Assembly: GCA_910589415.1 (NCBI GenBank)
Contig: OU342634.1
Coordinates: 26,657,144 to 26,721,143, forward strand
Reading direction: 5' to 3'
DNA: 64,000 nt
DNA from: Malachius bipustulatus
Lineage: Eukaryota; Arthropoda; Insecta; Coleoptera; Melyridae
Shown: one piece after another, positions 35,320 to 46,962 of the stretch
How positions within the stretch are numbered: the stretch's first letter is position 1
Layout of the letters: every line of letters begins with the position of its first letter
Program-made: the position numbers and the translations under genes
Notes under the pieces: model-generated
Database searches by the model: none
Told to the model about the DNA's origin: nothing
What the model saw: the letters and a program-made list of their open reading frames with translations, nothing else

Positions 35320-35369
35320 GAAATTGTAGACACGTGTTTCGTCCTAATTGGGACTCTTCAGTAAATATC
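35320..35369 (-). ncRNA. Hammerhead ribozyme motif with consensus core
   Basis: Minus-strand order: 5' stem I strand GAUAUUUA (35369-35362), core CUGAAGA (35361-35355), stem II GUCC / GGAC (4 bp, loop CAAUUA), GAAA (35340-35337), short stem III ACACGUGU, cleavage triplet GUC ending at 35329, then UACAAUUUC as the 3' stem I strand. All conserved core positions of a type I hammerhead (CUGANGA, GAA, GUH) are met. Stem I pairs over 7 of 8 positions if one C is bulged, with one U-U mismatch. The short stem III is like those reported in Penelope-like and schistosome hammerheads. No retroelement ORF is nearby; it is probably a remnant of such an element. Confidence 0.6.
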
Positions 35370-36491
35370 TTACTAACAAACAGCACAACTTTGATCACTT
35401 TAGTGAGAGGAATTTATAAAAATGAATAAAAGATAAAAAATAAGAAAAAAAAATGGACAGTGAGTTCGGCTTGTGCCATAGGATGCACCCCAGGAAGCCA
35501 AAACGCTTATTTTTATGATTTTTAGAGTACCTATAGACCAATTTGTTGTTGACAAATACGGCAATTGACTATAGCCCACTTTTGGGTTTAAGAGAGATCC
35601 CTAGCTTGTGATTACAGGCATCGGGAACTTATTTGGTAAATATTTTTTTTATATCAGTCTAAAAAATACATTATTGTATGCAAGTAAGTTTAAATTTATT
35701 TGATAAGATTTTTGGCAAGTTCCTGCTGTAAAAAATGTCTAGAAGGGATTTTTTCTTGAAATTTTTGGTTATTATTAGGATAATATAGGTAATTGCATGT
35801 GCGTAGGTAAAAAAGTGAAGTATTGCAAAATTTCCTAGTAGAGTAGTAAGCCCTGGAATTATTTTTCATAAGCTTTTATACTTTTTTATGAAAAATTTTC
35901 GAGGTGAATGTAGAACGCAGTTTCTAAAGAAATAATAATATTATGTTTATTCTAGCTCGGGGCTTATCTTACGCGGGATGTGAAGATACCTACAAAGTGA
36001 AAGAGACGAATCACCTAATATTGCATTTTCAGGCTTGGGGTGCCTACGCCATGTTACACGATAAAGGGAATTTTTATCTTTATAGCTTTTTTGCTTATTT
36101 TGTTTAATGTATTTCTACTGCTGGCTTGAAAAAACGAATCATATTAATAATGCCTACTTTTGCAGCCGCTCCGAAGCTGGAATGTTATAGGAGATTTTAT
36201 TTCCAAATGTAATATTCTGAAAAAACACGACCATAAAGCGAATGAAATACTGCGAAATCGTTTTATTTTATAAAAGCGAAAACGGATTTTATGATGTAAT
36301 GCTGTGCTGTCAAACAAATTTGAGGTTTCCCGTAAATAATTTAAAACATATTTCTACCAAGAAATTACGCACTTACCTTTTAAGGATTTTTAGTTAGTTA
36401 CATTCAGAATAAGCAATTCCCCAAAAATTGTAATTTTCTAATATCTTGAAAAAAAAACAAGGAGCATCATTCTATGAAAAATACATTACAT
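35370..36491. other. No recognised feature
   Basis: AT-rich, about 1.1 kb, no coding region, repeat array or element ends recognised. Confidence 0.45.
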
Positions 36492-37338
36492 ACAGTGTGT
36501 GTCACGGACATGGTCCACCCCCTTTTTTTTTCTTTATTTTTGGAGATAATTTTTTGAAATTTGGTACGTCGCATATTCTCGATAGAGCGCACTTTTTAGC
36601 AGAAAATTGAATTTTTTTCCACATTCGGTTTTTCCGAAAATGTTACCAACTTTTTATTTTTAAATGGGACACCCTATATATTATTATATTTTTAGATTCT
36701 ATACATTTGTACGAATACAACAATACCACATAAGTACCATTTTAAATGTCAAATTTGTTTTTATTTAATTTTTTATTTCTCAATTATAGTGGGCCATGAC
36801 TATTTCGTTTTACTCCAATTGGATCATTTAATGCTAGAAAAATCGAATTTTTGTTCAAAGTAATAAATTAAGTGATTTATGGATAAATAATGCGCACCGG
36901 AATGATTTTTTGGGCTGAATTCATTTTTTTCAAATGGTACCATATTGGTACCGAGGTACCATCTGCTAGTACTTCCAATAAGGGACATTTTGATGTAACC
37001 ATTTTGCATCTGTGACGAACATAACTGAAGTCATGGCACACTAAAATTGAGAAATAAAAAATTTATATAAAAACAAATTTGACATTTAAAATGGTACTTA
37101 TGTGGTATTGTTGTATTCGTACAAATGTATAGAATCTAAAAATATAATAATATATAGGGTGTCCCATTTAAAAATAAAAAGTTGGTAACATTTTCGGAAA
37201 AACCGAATGTGGGAAAAAATTCAATTCTCTGTTAAAAAGTGTGCTCTATCGAGAATATGCGACGTACCAAATTTCAAAAAATTATCTCAAAAAATAAAGA
37301 AAAAAAAGGGGGTGTACCATGCCTGTGACACACACTGT
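36492..37338. mobile_element. Composite palindromic element H with a ~186-bp unit in each arm
   Basis: ACAGTGTGTGTCAC pairs with GTGACACACACTGT at the two ends. The arms (36492 to about 36800; about 37030 to 37338) match closely. As in E, the arms contain internal element-type ends: GGGACACCCTAT at 36677 and ATAGGGTGTCCC at 37154, so each arm begins with a discrete unit of 185-186 bp. The loop (36800-37030) holds a cluster of GGTACC sites, including GGTACCATATTGGTACC, itself a palindrome. No coding region. Confidence 0.85.
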
Positions 37339-37419
37339 ATGTATAAGGCTGCCGTTTCAGTTTCTGCTGCTGAGGCCTTTCTGATCATTTTTAATCTCTG
37401 TTAAACTTAATTAAACAGC

Positions 37420-39262
37420 TCAATATTATGGGAATACATTTTGGGGCTTCCCTCGTCGACGAACCAGACACTAGATTTTCTTTATTTTTACAAGAAGCAA
37501 GCAACATTCATCCTCGAAGTTTTCCAGTTCTCAGGTTTGTGTATGTCTGCGTTACGGAGTGACGTCACTTGAAATGAACCATACACCAAAATCGACTTCG
37601 CAGTTTCAGTTGAAATTTTCAGTCTGCCCTGTTACCACAAAAAATTCAATGATCCTGCAACAGGCTTGAATAAACGATTCAAACTCCCTGCAGACCCTCT
37701 GCAGACCAAATTTATGCCGCTATCGACATATTCGTTGAGAAGAGACAGTTCATTATTAGAAATTCTTGAAAAAACGGCCACAAGATGTTCAAAGATGGCT
37801 CCAGTTTGAGGCAATTGATTTTTTTTCACCACAAAAGAGGTCACCCAATTGTGAATTATTTAAACCGTTTTCAAAGTGTTTGCAACCTATTTATCTGGTA
37901 GGGGATTGCCCTTACCACTCATTTTTACATGGCACATTCGGGTTCATTGGAGTCTCTGGCACCCGTTGACTCCATTCTTTGAGCTCGAGTCCCCATGTTA
38001 AATCTCCTGCAACCTATTTTTACCTCCTCCTGTAAGAATGGTAATAAAAAATGAAAATAGATTAGCCTACATCTGTGAAGGTCTAAAATGATTCATTTAC
38101 ATTTTTAAGAGTTAAAGAAACCATAGGCTTGTAACCGAAAGGTCAAATTTGCAAACTTGTAACCGAAAGGTCAAATTTGCAAATTTTTAGATCATATTTT
38201 AAAGTCATATAAATTTTAAGAATTTTTACTTTTTTTCTTGTTATCGCGAGTTGAAGTTAGATCAACTCTTTTGCTCACCAATAACACCACCAAAATTAAC
38301 CAGAACATCCTCAAGTGACCGTCCAAACCTTTATTTGAAATACTGCGAGGCAGTTTATCAAGTGTCTTCAATCAGAGGAACATCCCCGGTATTTTAGTAA
38401 AGGCACCTAAGCAACGTTGACAATTCACATTTCATATGTCGCTATCTTGGCAATGCTCAGTTTGTACCACCAAAAGTAAACCGTGCAATGGACCAAAATC
38501 AAGATGCACAAAAAAAATTGTTAAAATTATCAAAGTTTAGGTCTGAAATGTGTTGTAAAAATTGCAACAATTGACCTTTACAAGTTACAAGGCTTTAGGT
38601 CAATAGTTTTTAGGTAAAAATAAATGAATCATTTTGAACATCGCAAGTGTTAGCTAACCTGTTAGCATGGAACAACATGGAGGTAAAAAAAGGTTGAAGT
38701 AGATCTAACAAGGGGACTAGAGTTCAAAGAATGGTAGCAACGGATACCAGAAACTCCAGTGAAAATGAATGTGCTAGTAAAATGTTTTTAAATAACATCT
38801 AATGGTAAAAAAGGGTGGTAAGACTTTGGAAATGCTTTGCACAATCATCTACAATAATTGGGTGACCTTTTTTTGTAATGAGAAAAATCGATTCCAGCAA
38901 ACTTGAGTCATCTTTGAACATCTTGTGAAAGTTTTTGCAGGGTTTCGAAGAAAGAACTGTCTCTTCAAAACGGATGATGATATCATGACATTTGTTACAG
39001 AGAGACTTCAGGAAGCTTGAATAAATCATTCAAGCTTGTTGCATGGTCATTGACTTCTGGTGCTTCAAGGGCAGGCTGAAAATTTCAGCTGAAAATCTTG
39101 CGATGTCGATTTTAAGTGATTTTAAGTAAACAAACCTGGGAATTGGAGAACTACGAGAATAACCTTGCTGCTTGCTTCGTGTAAACTTTTGAGAAAATCT
39201 AGTGACTGGTTTTTCGGCGGGGGAACCCCAAAAAGTATTCTCCTAATTTTGTGCAGTATAGT
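37420..39262. mobile_element. Long palindromic Tc1-like non-autonomous element I
   Basis: Left arm (37420 to about 38200) and right arm (about 38560 to 39262) are diverged reverse complements; both contain AGATGTTCAAAGATGGCT-type and CCCAATTGTGAATTATT blocks. On the minus strand the right end reads TACTGCACAAAATTAGGAG, which resembles Tc1-type termini (CAGTnCTG..CACAAAA). The arms are homologous to those of element L at 52.2-54.2 kb, whose loop contains a Tc1-type transposase pseudogene. I has no transposase; it is likely an internally deleted relative. A 28-bp tandem duplication (TTGTAACCGAAAGGTCAAAT...) lies at 38127-38183. Confidence 0.7.
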
Positions 39263-41979
39263 GTTTTCTCTCCTAGGATTATCTCAAACCAATAAAATTC
39301 TTTTATCAATTCATCTTAGTTTTGATTTGTCCCACGATGAGCGATTTTATAAGAATATAAATTCATAGCTCTCCGTCTTGCCGTTTTTACAAATTACATC
39401 GTCCTTTTGTACAGGGTGGAAACTTCTAAGTGTATTTCTAAGTGCTCTAAGTTATTTCAATATAATTTTATCATAAAGATAAGCCTAGAGTTAAATTCCT
39501 ATGACCCACTTACAAGTTTCCAGTCTCTAGGTATTAGTATTGTGAGAGTTTATTTTTTATTTTTATGCAGTTACCGAATCGACCATATTTCTGGTAAGGG
39601 AGACCAAGATCTGATGAAAACTCACAAGTTACCGCTTATGATTAATTGGATCATATCTTTACGGTCAAAATAATTTTTTTAACAAGCTCTTTAGATTAAC
39701 AGGCCTACATTTCGTATGACTAATATTGACAAATAAAAGGCTCATTAAAACAGAGCCGCGTAATGAAACGTAAATAAGACTTGTTCATGTTCACCTTTTT
39801 ATTTACATAATATTTATTTATTTATTCCGGTCTTAAATAAAATTGTAATGCGCAAAAAATCTTAAAAGGGTATTAATTATAATTATTATCGTTTTTTCAC
39901 AAGTCAAAGGCCCTAAGTAGGTATGACAAAGATATAAACTCACCAGCAGGATGAATTTTCTCCTGAAATAACTAAAGCAATCTGTTATGACTTTAGGTTT
40001 TTATTGCTACGGTAATGGGGTCTAACAAAATTTTCCGTGGAAGCTCTTGATAGTTCCTATCGTAGAAGTGTTTTCCTCTCAACCGAGACTGTACGCTCCA
40101 TCTTGGCAATTTTGTTATTCTAAAAGTATGGCATGGCTTCGTATATTAAATTACGAGGTTGCAAAGTGTCAGTTGGTCTCCAAGGAATCCCCTGAAACAA
40201 AATAAAAGCCCAACATCTGCGACAGCACGTTTCGAACATTCTCCCCATAAGAGATAAAAATAATGCTGACTTTCGATATGTCAGCCAGCTTGTCATGTTT
40301 TTATAGAGACATAGGAAGTGTATTATCTTTCTCTCGAAAACAGTCGCAGCAAATATCGCCGGGAGCTTTTTAAGCCGATCGCTTAGCTCATTTTATATTC
40401 CAACAGCTGGAAAATCTTTTTATTAGAACGAAAAGCCTCTTTTACAGGTCGTTTGTGTTTCGTTGTGAAGGAAAACCACGAAATGATTATTTTGTAGCCA
40501 CCTATAATAATACGTATAGTGTTTTTTTTAACTGGTTCATTTTAATTGTATTTAACGTTCCGTGTTTAATGGAACTTCTTCAATTTGATTTTTTTTTTAT
40601 TATTTTACCCTCTGTATAAGCAAGCTTGAATGATGTGATCACGAAAAATAAAAAATATACCATTTAAGTTTAGATGGAGGAACTTTCCATTCTTACCGAA
40701 GTACGATCAAGAACGAGAGAACTTGTTTAAAAATTTAAAATAATCCTCAAGAAAAGCACATTTCATTATCTCTCTGACATGTTTTCTGTAAGGCTGGATA
40801 AAATATTTATTAGAATGTTCCACTTGTGACGTTTTCAGACAAAAGTTTAATTTATATGCAGATGTAAATGTGGAGCAGTATGTGGAAGGAAGAGCGTAGG
40901 AATGGAAAGTATAATATTCGGTTTTATCACACTTTTCGTAGATATATTATATTTTTATACTTTTATTCAACAATTCCTCTTATTTCAGCCTTTATTTCAA
41001 AATACAAGCTATAATAAAATTCCACAATTATCATATAACTTAATGCCGTGTCGATTAAAATAAAATAACATCATTGGAAATTCGTGTAAATTAATTACTA
41101 TAAGTAAGATTTATAAGTAACATAGGTAATTAAAGAGAAAAAATCCGATCTAGAACCATAACTTGAATTTCACTATAATAATTAAAATCATAGACAGATA
41201 TTTTAAATTTTATAGTCTTTATAAATGGCACCCAGCCTCACCCGGGGCGATACCATCTCTGAGATTAAGCGACGCAAAGTTGCTTTAAGGAGCTGACGTT
41301 TCGTTGCTGTGCAAGAGATTCCGCTTTATGGGGCGAGAAACAAAAAATGCATGGATGACGTTCCCGGGTTTAAAATTTCCCGGAGTCAAAAGGACCTCAC
41401 ATTCTAGCACTGTGCTAAACAAAATTCCAAGAGCCGTCAACCATAGTTAATTATCATCCCGGATACGACTTTTACTCCCGATTTAAACGTAGCTTCGGAA
41501 TTGGCGTTTTTATCAAAAGTGTCCTCTCCTGCCAACGTAAGGTACTTTGAGCCTCATGACTTTGACGTCATGTGACTTAACGGGCTAAAAAACTCAATCT
41601 TCGGTGATTAAAAAGGCCGTGAGGCGGAATCGTTTGCGCTTAACTGTGGTTTTACCCAGCTCGTGACGAACCAACAACAAGTCAGGGAACATTATCGAGC
41701 TTTTTCATCGTGTAGCGTTTGTTTTGGTTTTAATGATCTATATGTGCTAGGGAAGTTTCTCAAGTAATCTTACCGGGCATGGAACCTACATTTCCTGTTA
41801 AAAAACTGCTCTCAAATATTAAACCATCCTAAACAAATCCATCCTTGCTCGAAACCGATGCAAATAAATAATAAACCAAACCAAGGAAGCTCATAAGCAT
41901 AATCAAAGAATCAGGAAAAGCTCTCTCCTGCTCTAACGGTTCAAAATATTTTACGTCGGTATCCAAATCAATCAGCCAG
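39263..41979. other. Unassigned; solitary ACAGGGTGG terminus at 39412
   Basis: TACAGGGTGGAAAC at about 39411 is a left-type element end without a recognisable right end. Blocks near 40130-40400 and 41218-41700 are less AT-rich and could be host conserved non-coding sequence, but no exon can be argued. ORFs at 39165-39368 and 39407-39673 are unrecognised. Confidence 0.4.
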
Positions 41980-42445
41980 AATTTCATCAGATCAGCGATT
42001 TCACCACTTACATGCACGGATAGACTGAACTATTGCATCCACGGCTGCTGAGAAGGCGAACCTGTTTGCGGGAGTATTTTCTCCATACTCTTTCGTAGAT
42101 TTTCAGGGAAGAACCCCTCTAGCGATCCCGTCGGTAGCCTTGGACTCAAAAAAGTGGTCTTCTGGTTTTCTGGTCTTCTGGTCCCGAAAAAGCTATTTAC
42201 CAACACTTGGAAGGAGTTAATATATTCAGCGACCTAGATATCGAGTAGCGCAGTTGAGCAACATGGCGAGTCTCGAGGGATTGCATTTGATATCTCTGGG
42301 GCTTTCGGTCGTGTCCGGCATAGGGGATTGTTGACAAAATTCCAGGCTTATGGCTTGTCCAAGAAGTTATGCTTGTGGCTTGCGAGTCTTTCTGAGACCT
42401 TTTCCATCAATGCCGATGTACCTCAGGGATCCATTTCATCTCCAA
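41980..42445 (+). pseudogene. LINE reverse transcriptase fragment (fingers/palm start)
   Basis: Frames switch, but in order one reads a pre-RT segment TIASTAAEKANLFAGVFSP (about 42020-42080), then IAFDISGAFGRVRHRGLL and TKFQAYGLSKKLCLWLAS (RT domain with the AFDxVxHxGLL block, 42280-42390), then SETFSINADVPQGSISSP (GVPQGS-type block). About 15 residues normally found between WLASF and the SFSINAGVPQ block are missing, and homology ends at the PQGS box. The frame of the last part is open to 42528 but the sequence after 42445 is unrelated. It resembles the same LINE group as the 1.2-2.1 kb fragment. Dead fragment. Confidence 0.75.
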
Positions 42446-45329
42446 AACAAACATTCAACATAAAGGAAGGTTCAATAAAAATTGTAAAATTTCATAGAAG
42501 TAGCGCAAGTTCATCGAATCCATTGTAAAGATTTCTATACGGGAATTCACCCGATCCTCCTTCTCTAACTTAGAGATAGAACGCTTACTAGTCTCGACCA
42601 GCTAGTCCTTCCAACGGTCACGCCTCACATTTTCTACCCATAACAGCATAATTTTTTTTTTTTGCTTTATGCAATAGTTTGTATAAACGTGAGAAAAAGC
42701 GAGTTAAGCGGAAACAAAAGAAATATTCACATAAGTTCAGTTACTTGGTACACTTTTTCCACTGGGAAAAATCATCGTGCTCCGGGAGGTACGTTAAAAA
42801 GGGGGTCCCGGCTGCTTCACAGCAGTCGTTAAGTTACGTCAGAGGCCCTTGAGGCTACTTGAAAACTTCTGACACTTGGGCTTTACCACAGCCATAAGAT
42901 ATTTATTTATTTACTGGGAAAAAAATTAAGTCAATAAAAAGAATTTCTAAAACTGTCTTTCAATAATAAATTCTTAATAATTATTATTAAATCAATTCAG
43001 AAAGTTTTTTTAGTAATGCGTAATACAGTCTGAGATATTATTCAAGCACTCGGTATAGAAAGAAGATTCATTGTTTGAAATTCTGGACTTTATATTTACA
43101 GGTAGAAAGTGAAGCGATCAATGAATTGTTCTAAATTTAGATAAACCTGTAGGTCAACTTTGTGTCAGTTAAAGCAAAGCAACTGATATATATTGTATCT
43201 ATTGAGAGTAAAAAGTTTAGTGAATTTTTCTTTTAAAAATATTGAAAGTTGCAATTTAACGAATGCTATTGCTCTTTGTCAAGATCACATGACCTAATTT
43301 AAACCGCTTATCCTCTGCTTGATATTTCTAATAAATATGGAGTTCCATAAATTTTACGAAGCGACAATGGAGAGAGTGACATTCTCAGGGCCAAGAGGGG
43401 CAATCAAGATTTTGAAAATATTACAATGTTAACGGCAACCCCGCCTTCTGATAACTACTTTCAAGAACACGATAAGTAACTTTATCAGTCACGGGAATTC
43501 TAGGAATGCCTAATAATGACGCATGGTTCGAGAATTACGTTCCAGATAAATTTTACCCTCTCCATTACTACTGTAGACTATGGGATAATGTACAAGATGT
43601 ACAAGATTAACACTGAATATACGTTATTGTGCTACTAAATGTTAAATATTCGATAACATTGATTGAGGTTTATGAACAACCCAGCTTGGACATCGAGTTT
43701 AATTTAGTTCCATGATGCCGAGCTCATGTCGAAATTGTATTATTCGAAGCCGTAGAACAAAACAATAAGCTATTATAGCGGCTAACTTAATATGATATAA
43801 TCGCGTCTGTTACGTACTAAATTCAATTATAGGGAGAATCCAATTATTAATTTTTGGTCACCGAAACAATCAATCTTCGAAGTACAATCAATCAGGTCTT
43901 ACAATGGTATACAAAGGGTAATGTATGTTACATAGGGAATGTGTGTAAAGCATATTTCAACAATACTTTGAAAATATTGACATTCTTTCAAATATACAGT
44001 TCCCTTGGAAACTACATCAAGTTGCCTATAGGATACACTATTCAGTTTCCCAAGAAACTACCAGCTTTTAAACCAGAGTGGCTCGGATTATTAATAATAT
44101 TCACTGTAGTGACTTCCCTATGTTACCTTCCTTATGCAACAGAGTGATGGCAATTTTCAAGACTCAAAATTACAGCATGAAGAGGAATACGTAGAAAATT
44201 CCACATAATTGCATACATATAACCAATTTTTAAGTTTGATTTCCCCTAAAAATGTCCTATTATAAAATTCATAAAGCAGCCTGAACTCCTGAAATTCGCA
44301 GTGACTTATTTAATTTATTCCGTTTTCGCTTTCATAATGAAAAAGACCTCAAGCTGAGGTTTTTACTGCAGCCCATGAATAAGATGCGAACTTTCAAAGC
44401 GCATTGAAGCAGCAGCACCGTCTCGCTGAAATATACCACTTCATTTCCTGCTTTAAGAAAAATCACAGTGTACAAGCTTTTCCATGAGTCGACGTAATTC
44501 TTATAGTTATACTTTCTTCCAGCTTCCTGTCGATTCACCATTTTAGAAGCCCTTTCTAAATAAATAGGTTGGCATAAAATATTTATAATCTGCAATTTAC
44601 GCATTTACTGCAATTGTAACGCATTTACGTTATTAAAATGTTCGTTTATGAAGTAATTTTACATTCAATCAATCAATTATTTATGAAAGAAACACTTACA
44701 GGTTATTTTTACACCCTTTATTTCCAGTAAATATTTATTTTGTACACCGCTTCATTTACATTTCAACTGAAGACTCTTACTCAGGCAATTGATTTATATT
44801 TATGAAATTCGAGGTGGTAGAAATATTTTAGACCCTCACTTCTCGACGAATTTTCAGCGAGTGAGAAGAACCTGCAGCGAACTCGCCACCTCGGTGCCTT
44901 TACGACTTATTGCTTGATGTACGGCTAAGCCCCGAATTATTGATCGCTGAAAAATGTTTAAGACTTTTCTTTTTGACACCCTCGAATGGTTTTAATTTTG
45001 ATAGATTATTAAATAATTGTATAACTAGAAAATTACACTCATAAATAATTATTATTCAAAAACATTTTTTAATCAAGATAATTATTTCGCAAGACAAGTT
45101 TGCTAATTTTATTTCTGGATAATTTTGCAATCCAAGGCTTTTTATAGCATAATCAATTTGCTGGATAAATCATCAGTACTCGATACAAATTTGTTCGGGA
45201 ATAATTAATTATCAGGATTTAAACAGGTAGGTAGCTCTATAAATTCTTTAAACGATCTTCTGAAAGGATAAAAATAATTTATATCAACCAGTCCTGTAAA
45301 ATTAACTGGAGCAGAGGTAAATAAGAGTG
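42446..45329. other. No recognised feature
   Basis: About 2.9 kb. ORFs at 43854-44147 (+, 97 aa) and 44332-44604 (-, 90 aa) are long for this composition but contain no motif I recognise. No element ends seen. Confidence 0.4.
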
Positions 45330-46150
45330 TACAAGGTGTCCCAGACTTCACAAATCAAGACCACCAAAAAGTAATAATAGTCAAAATAATTTTGCAGTAT
45401 AACGTTATCGATAAAAAAGTTCTTGTCCAACTGATTTGCAAAAAAAAATTAACTGACCGGACTCGTAAATGAATTTTTCGACAAAAAAAATCGAGCTGAC
45501 TTCTAAAAGAAAATCATCAAAACTATTCTAAGCTACTGGACGTGAATTTTTTTTTTTGAGCTAATCAGACTTGCAAAAAATAAAATCACCCGAAAGGAAA
45601 ATTTAAGGGAAAAAATTCTCCAGCCGACCGGCCCTTTTGCCTAACCAGACTTGAAAAAAAATTTCAGAAGACAAACAGAAAAAATTAGAGCAGCAGTGTA
45701 CAAAAAAATATTCAAGAAAACATTTTTCAAGCCGACCAGGGTTTGTCTAGTATAACGAGGAAACAAATAATTTTGAATTTTTTGTGATTTATTGTTTTTG
45801 ATTTCTTATTTTTCACCGAATGACTTTAAAAATCAATATGGCGGCCATTCAAAAGAATTGACCATAAAGACCCTGAGATTCGAATAAATAAAAAACGCGA
45901 AATTTTTTTTCGAGCAGACGATAGTCAGACTTGCAAGAAAAAAATTACCCAAAAGAAAAATTACCGAAAAAATTTTTTTCCGAAATTACTGGACTTTGTC
46001 AAACCGGGCTTAAAAAAAAATTCTTGACTTGCAATAAAAAGACTTGCAAAAAAATCTAGAAAATAACCCGTAGAAGCAAAATAAAAAATTCTGGGAATTT
46101 TTTTTAAACTGACCGAACTTTGTTTACCAGGACGTGCAAAAAATAGCTAA
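45330..46150 (+). repeat. Degenerate tandem repeats with a GACTTGCAAAAAA core
   Basis: ACAAGGTGTCCCAGAC at about 45332 looks like an altered ACAGGGTG terminus. The following 800 bp contains repeated, diverged blocks of the form (ACCGGACTTTGTC)(AAACCGGGCTTGCAAAAAAA), e.g. CAGACTTGCAAAAAATAAAA, CAGACTTGAAAAAAAATTTC, CAGACTTGCAAGAAAAAAAT, AAGACTTGCAAAAAAATC and GGACGTGCAAAAAATAG. Spacing is irregular (roughly 70-100 bp). A second locus lies at 63110-63310. No coding sense. Confidence 0.55.
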
Positions 46151-46380
46151 AGTCGGGAATTTCGATTTTGGAGCTTTTCAGCACATCTCAGCAACGACTG
46201 AAGTTCGTCTGAAAATGAACTGAAAATTTCGTTTCAGATTCTTAATAATTATAAAATTTAACCTGCTAATCTGTAGATTATTGTCAGCTTGTATAACGTG
46301 ACAATCTGAAAATGATCGTCACATCGAGAACCATCAAGTTACATCCGCCATGTTTGAAAAATAAAATAGCACCCTGACAA

Positions 46381-46962
46381 TATAGGGTGGCCCAACGAAA
46401 ACGTACCAGGTCTAATAACTTGAAAACTGAAGATGTACGCGACAAACGCCGAAAAAGGTCGATTTTGTTGTTGCATTGATGGGGACATATTTAGGTATTA
46501 AATTTGAGCATGCAAATTCCTTTCTTTGGCAGAGGTGGCTGCCGCTTCGCTTATCATCATAGGGAACATTTTTCGAATGGTACATTATTTTTGAAAGCTG
46601 ATTGAATTATCTTTACAACGATAGATCACTTCCCTGGTTTCCATAAAAAAGTAAGTATGAAGTAGACATTTTTCATCGATTCGACCTGTAACATTTAGGC
46701 GACCCCCCCCCCCCCACCAAAAAAAAATCAAGAAAATCATTGATTCAAGTACAGAGAATTCAAGCATAGCTTTCAAATGAGGCATCACTCGATATCTGTT
46801 CCCTATGATGATGCTAAGCAAAAGGAGATGAATTTGGATAGTTAAATTTGCAGCCGAAATATGTCTCCCCGATAGCAAAATTGACCTGTTTCGGCGTTTT
46901 CCATGCACATCTTCAGTTTCCAAGTTATTGGGCATGGTACGTTTTCGTTGCGCCACCCTGTA
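46381..46962. mobile_element. Palindromic element J, ATAGGGTGGCCCAACGAAAA termini
   Basis: ATAGGGTGGCCCAACGAAAA at the left pairs with TTTTCGTTGCGCCACCCTGT at the right; the inner arms pair again with CTTATCATCATAGGGAAC and GTTCCCTATGATGATGC. The loop includes a 14-nt C run (46700-46714). Both arms contain CTGAAGATG...CGCCGAAA, superficially like a hammerhead core, but no stem I forms. The long minus-strand ORF across this region (46585-46977) is a by-product of the palindrome and not a gene. Confidence 0.75.

Noticed and set aside
41218..41330. GAGATTAAGCGACGC near 41258 resembling the internal box of 5S rRNA
   Set aside because: Only a short match; the rest of 5S, including the terminal stem and box C, is absent.
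46427..46916. CTGAAGATG...CGCCGAAA in both arms of element J as hammerhead ribozymes
   Set aside because: The core words are present, but no stem I can form on either side and stem II is poor; likely coincidental.
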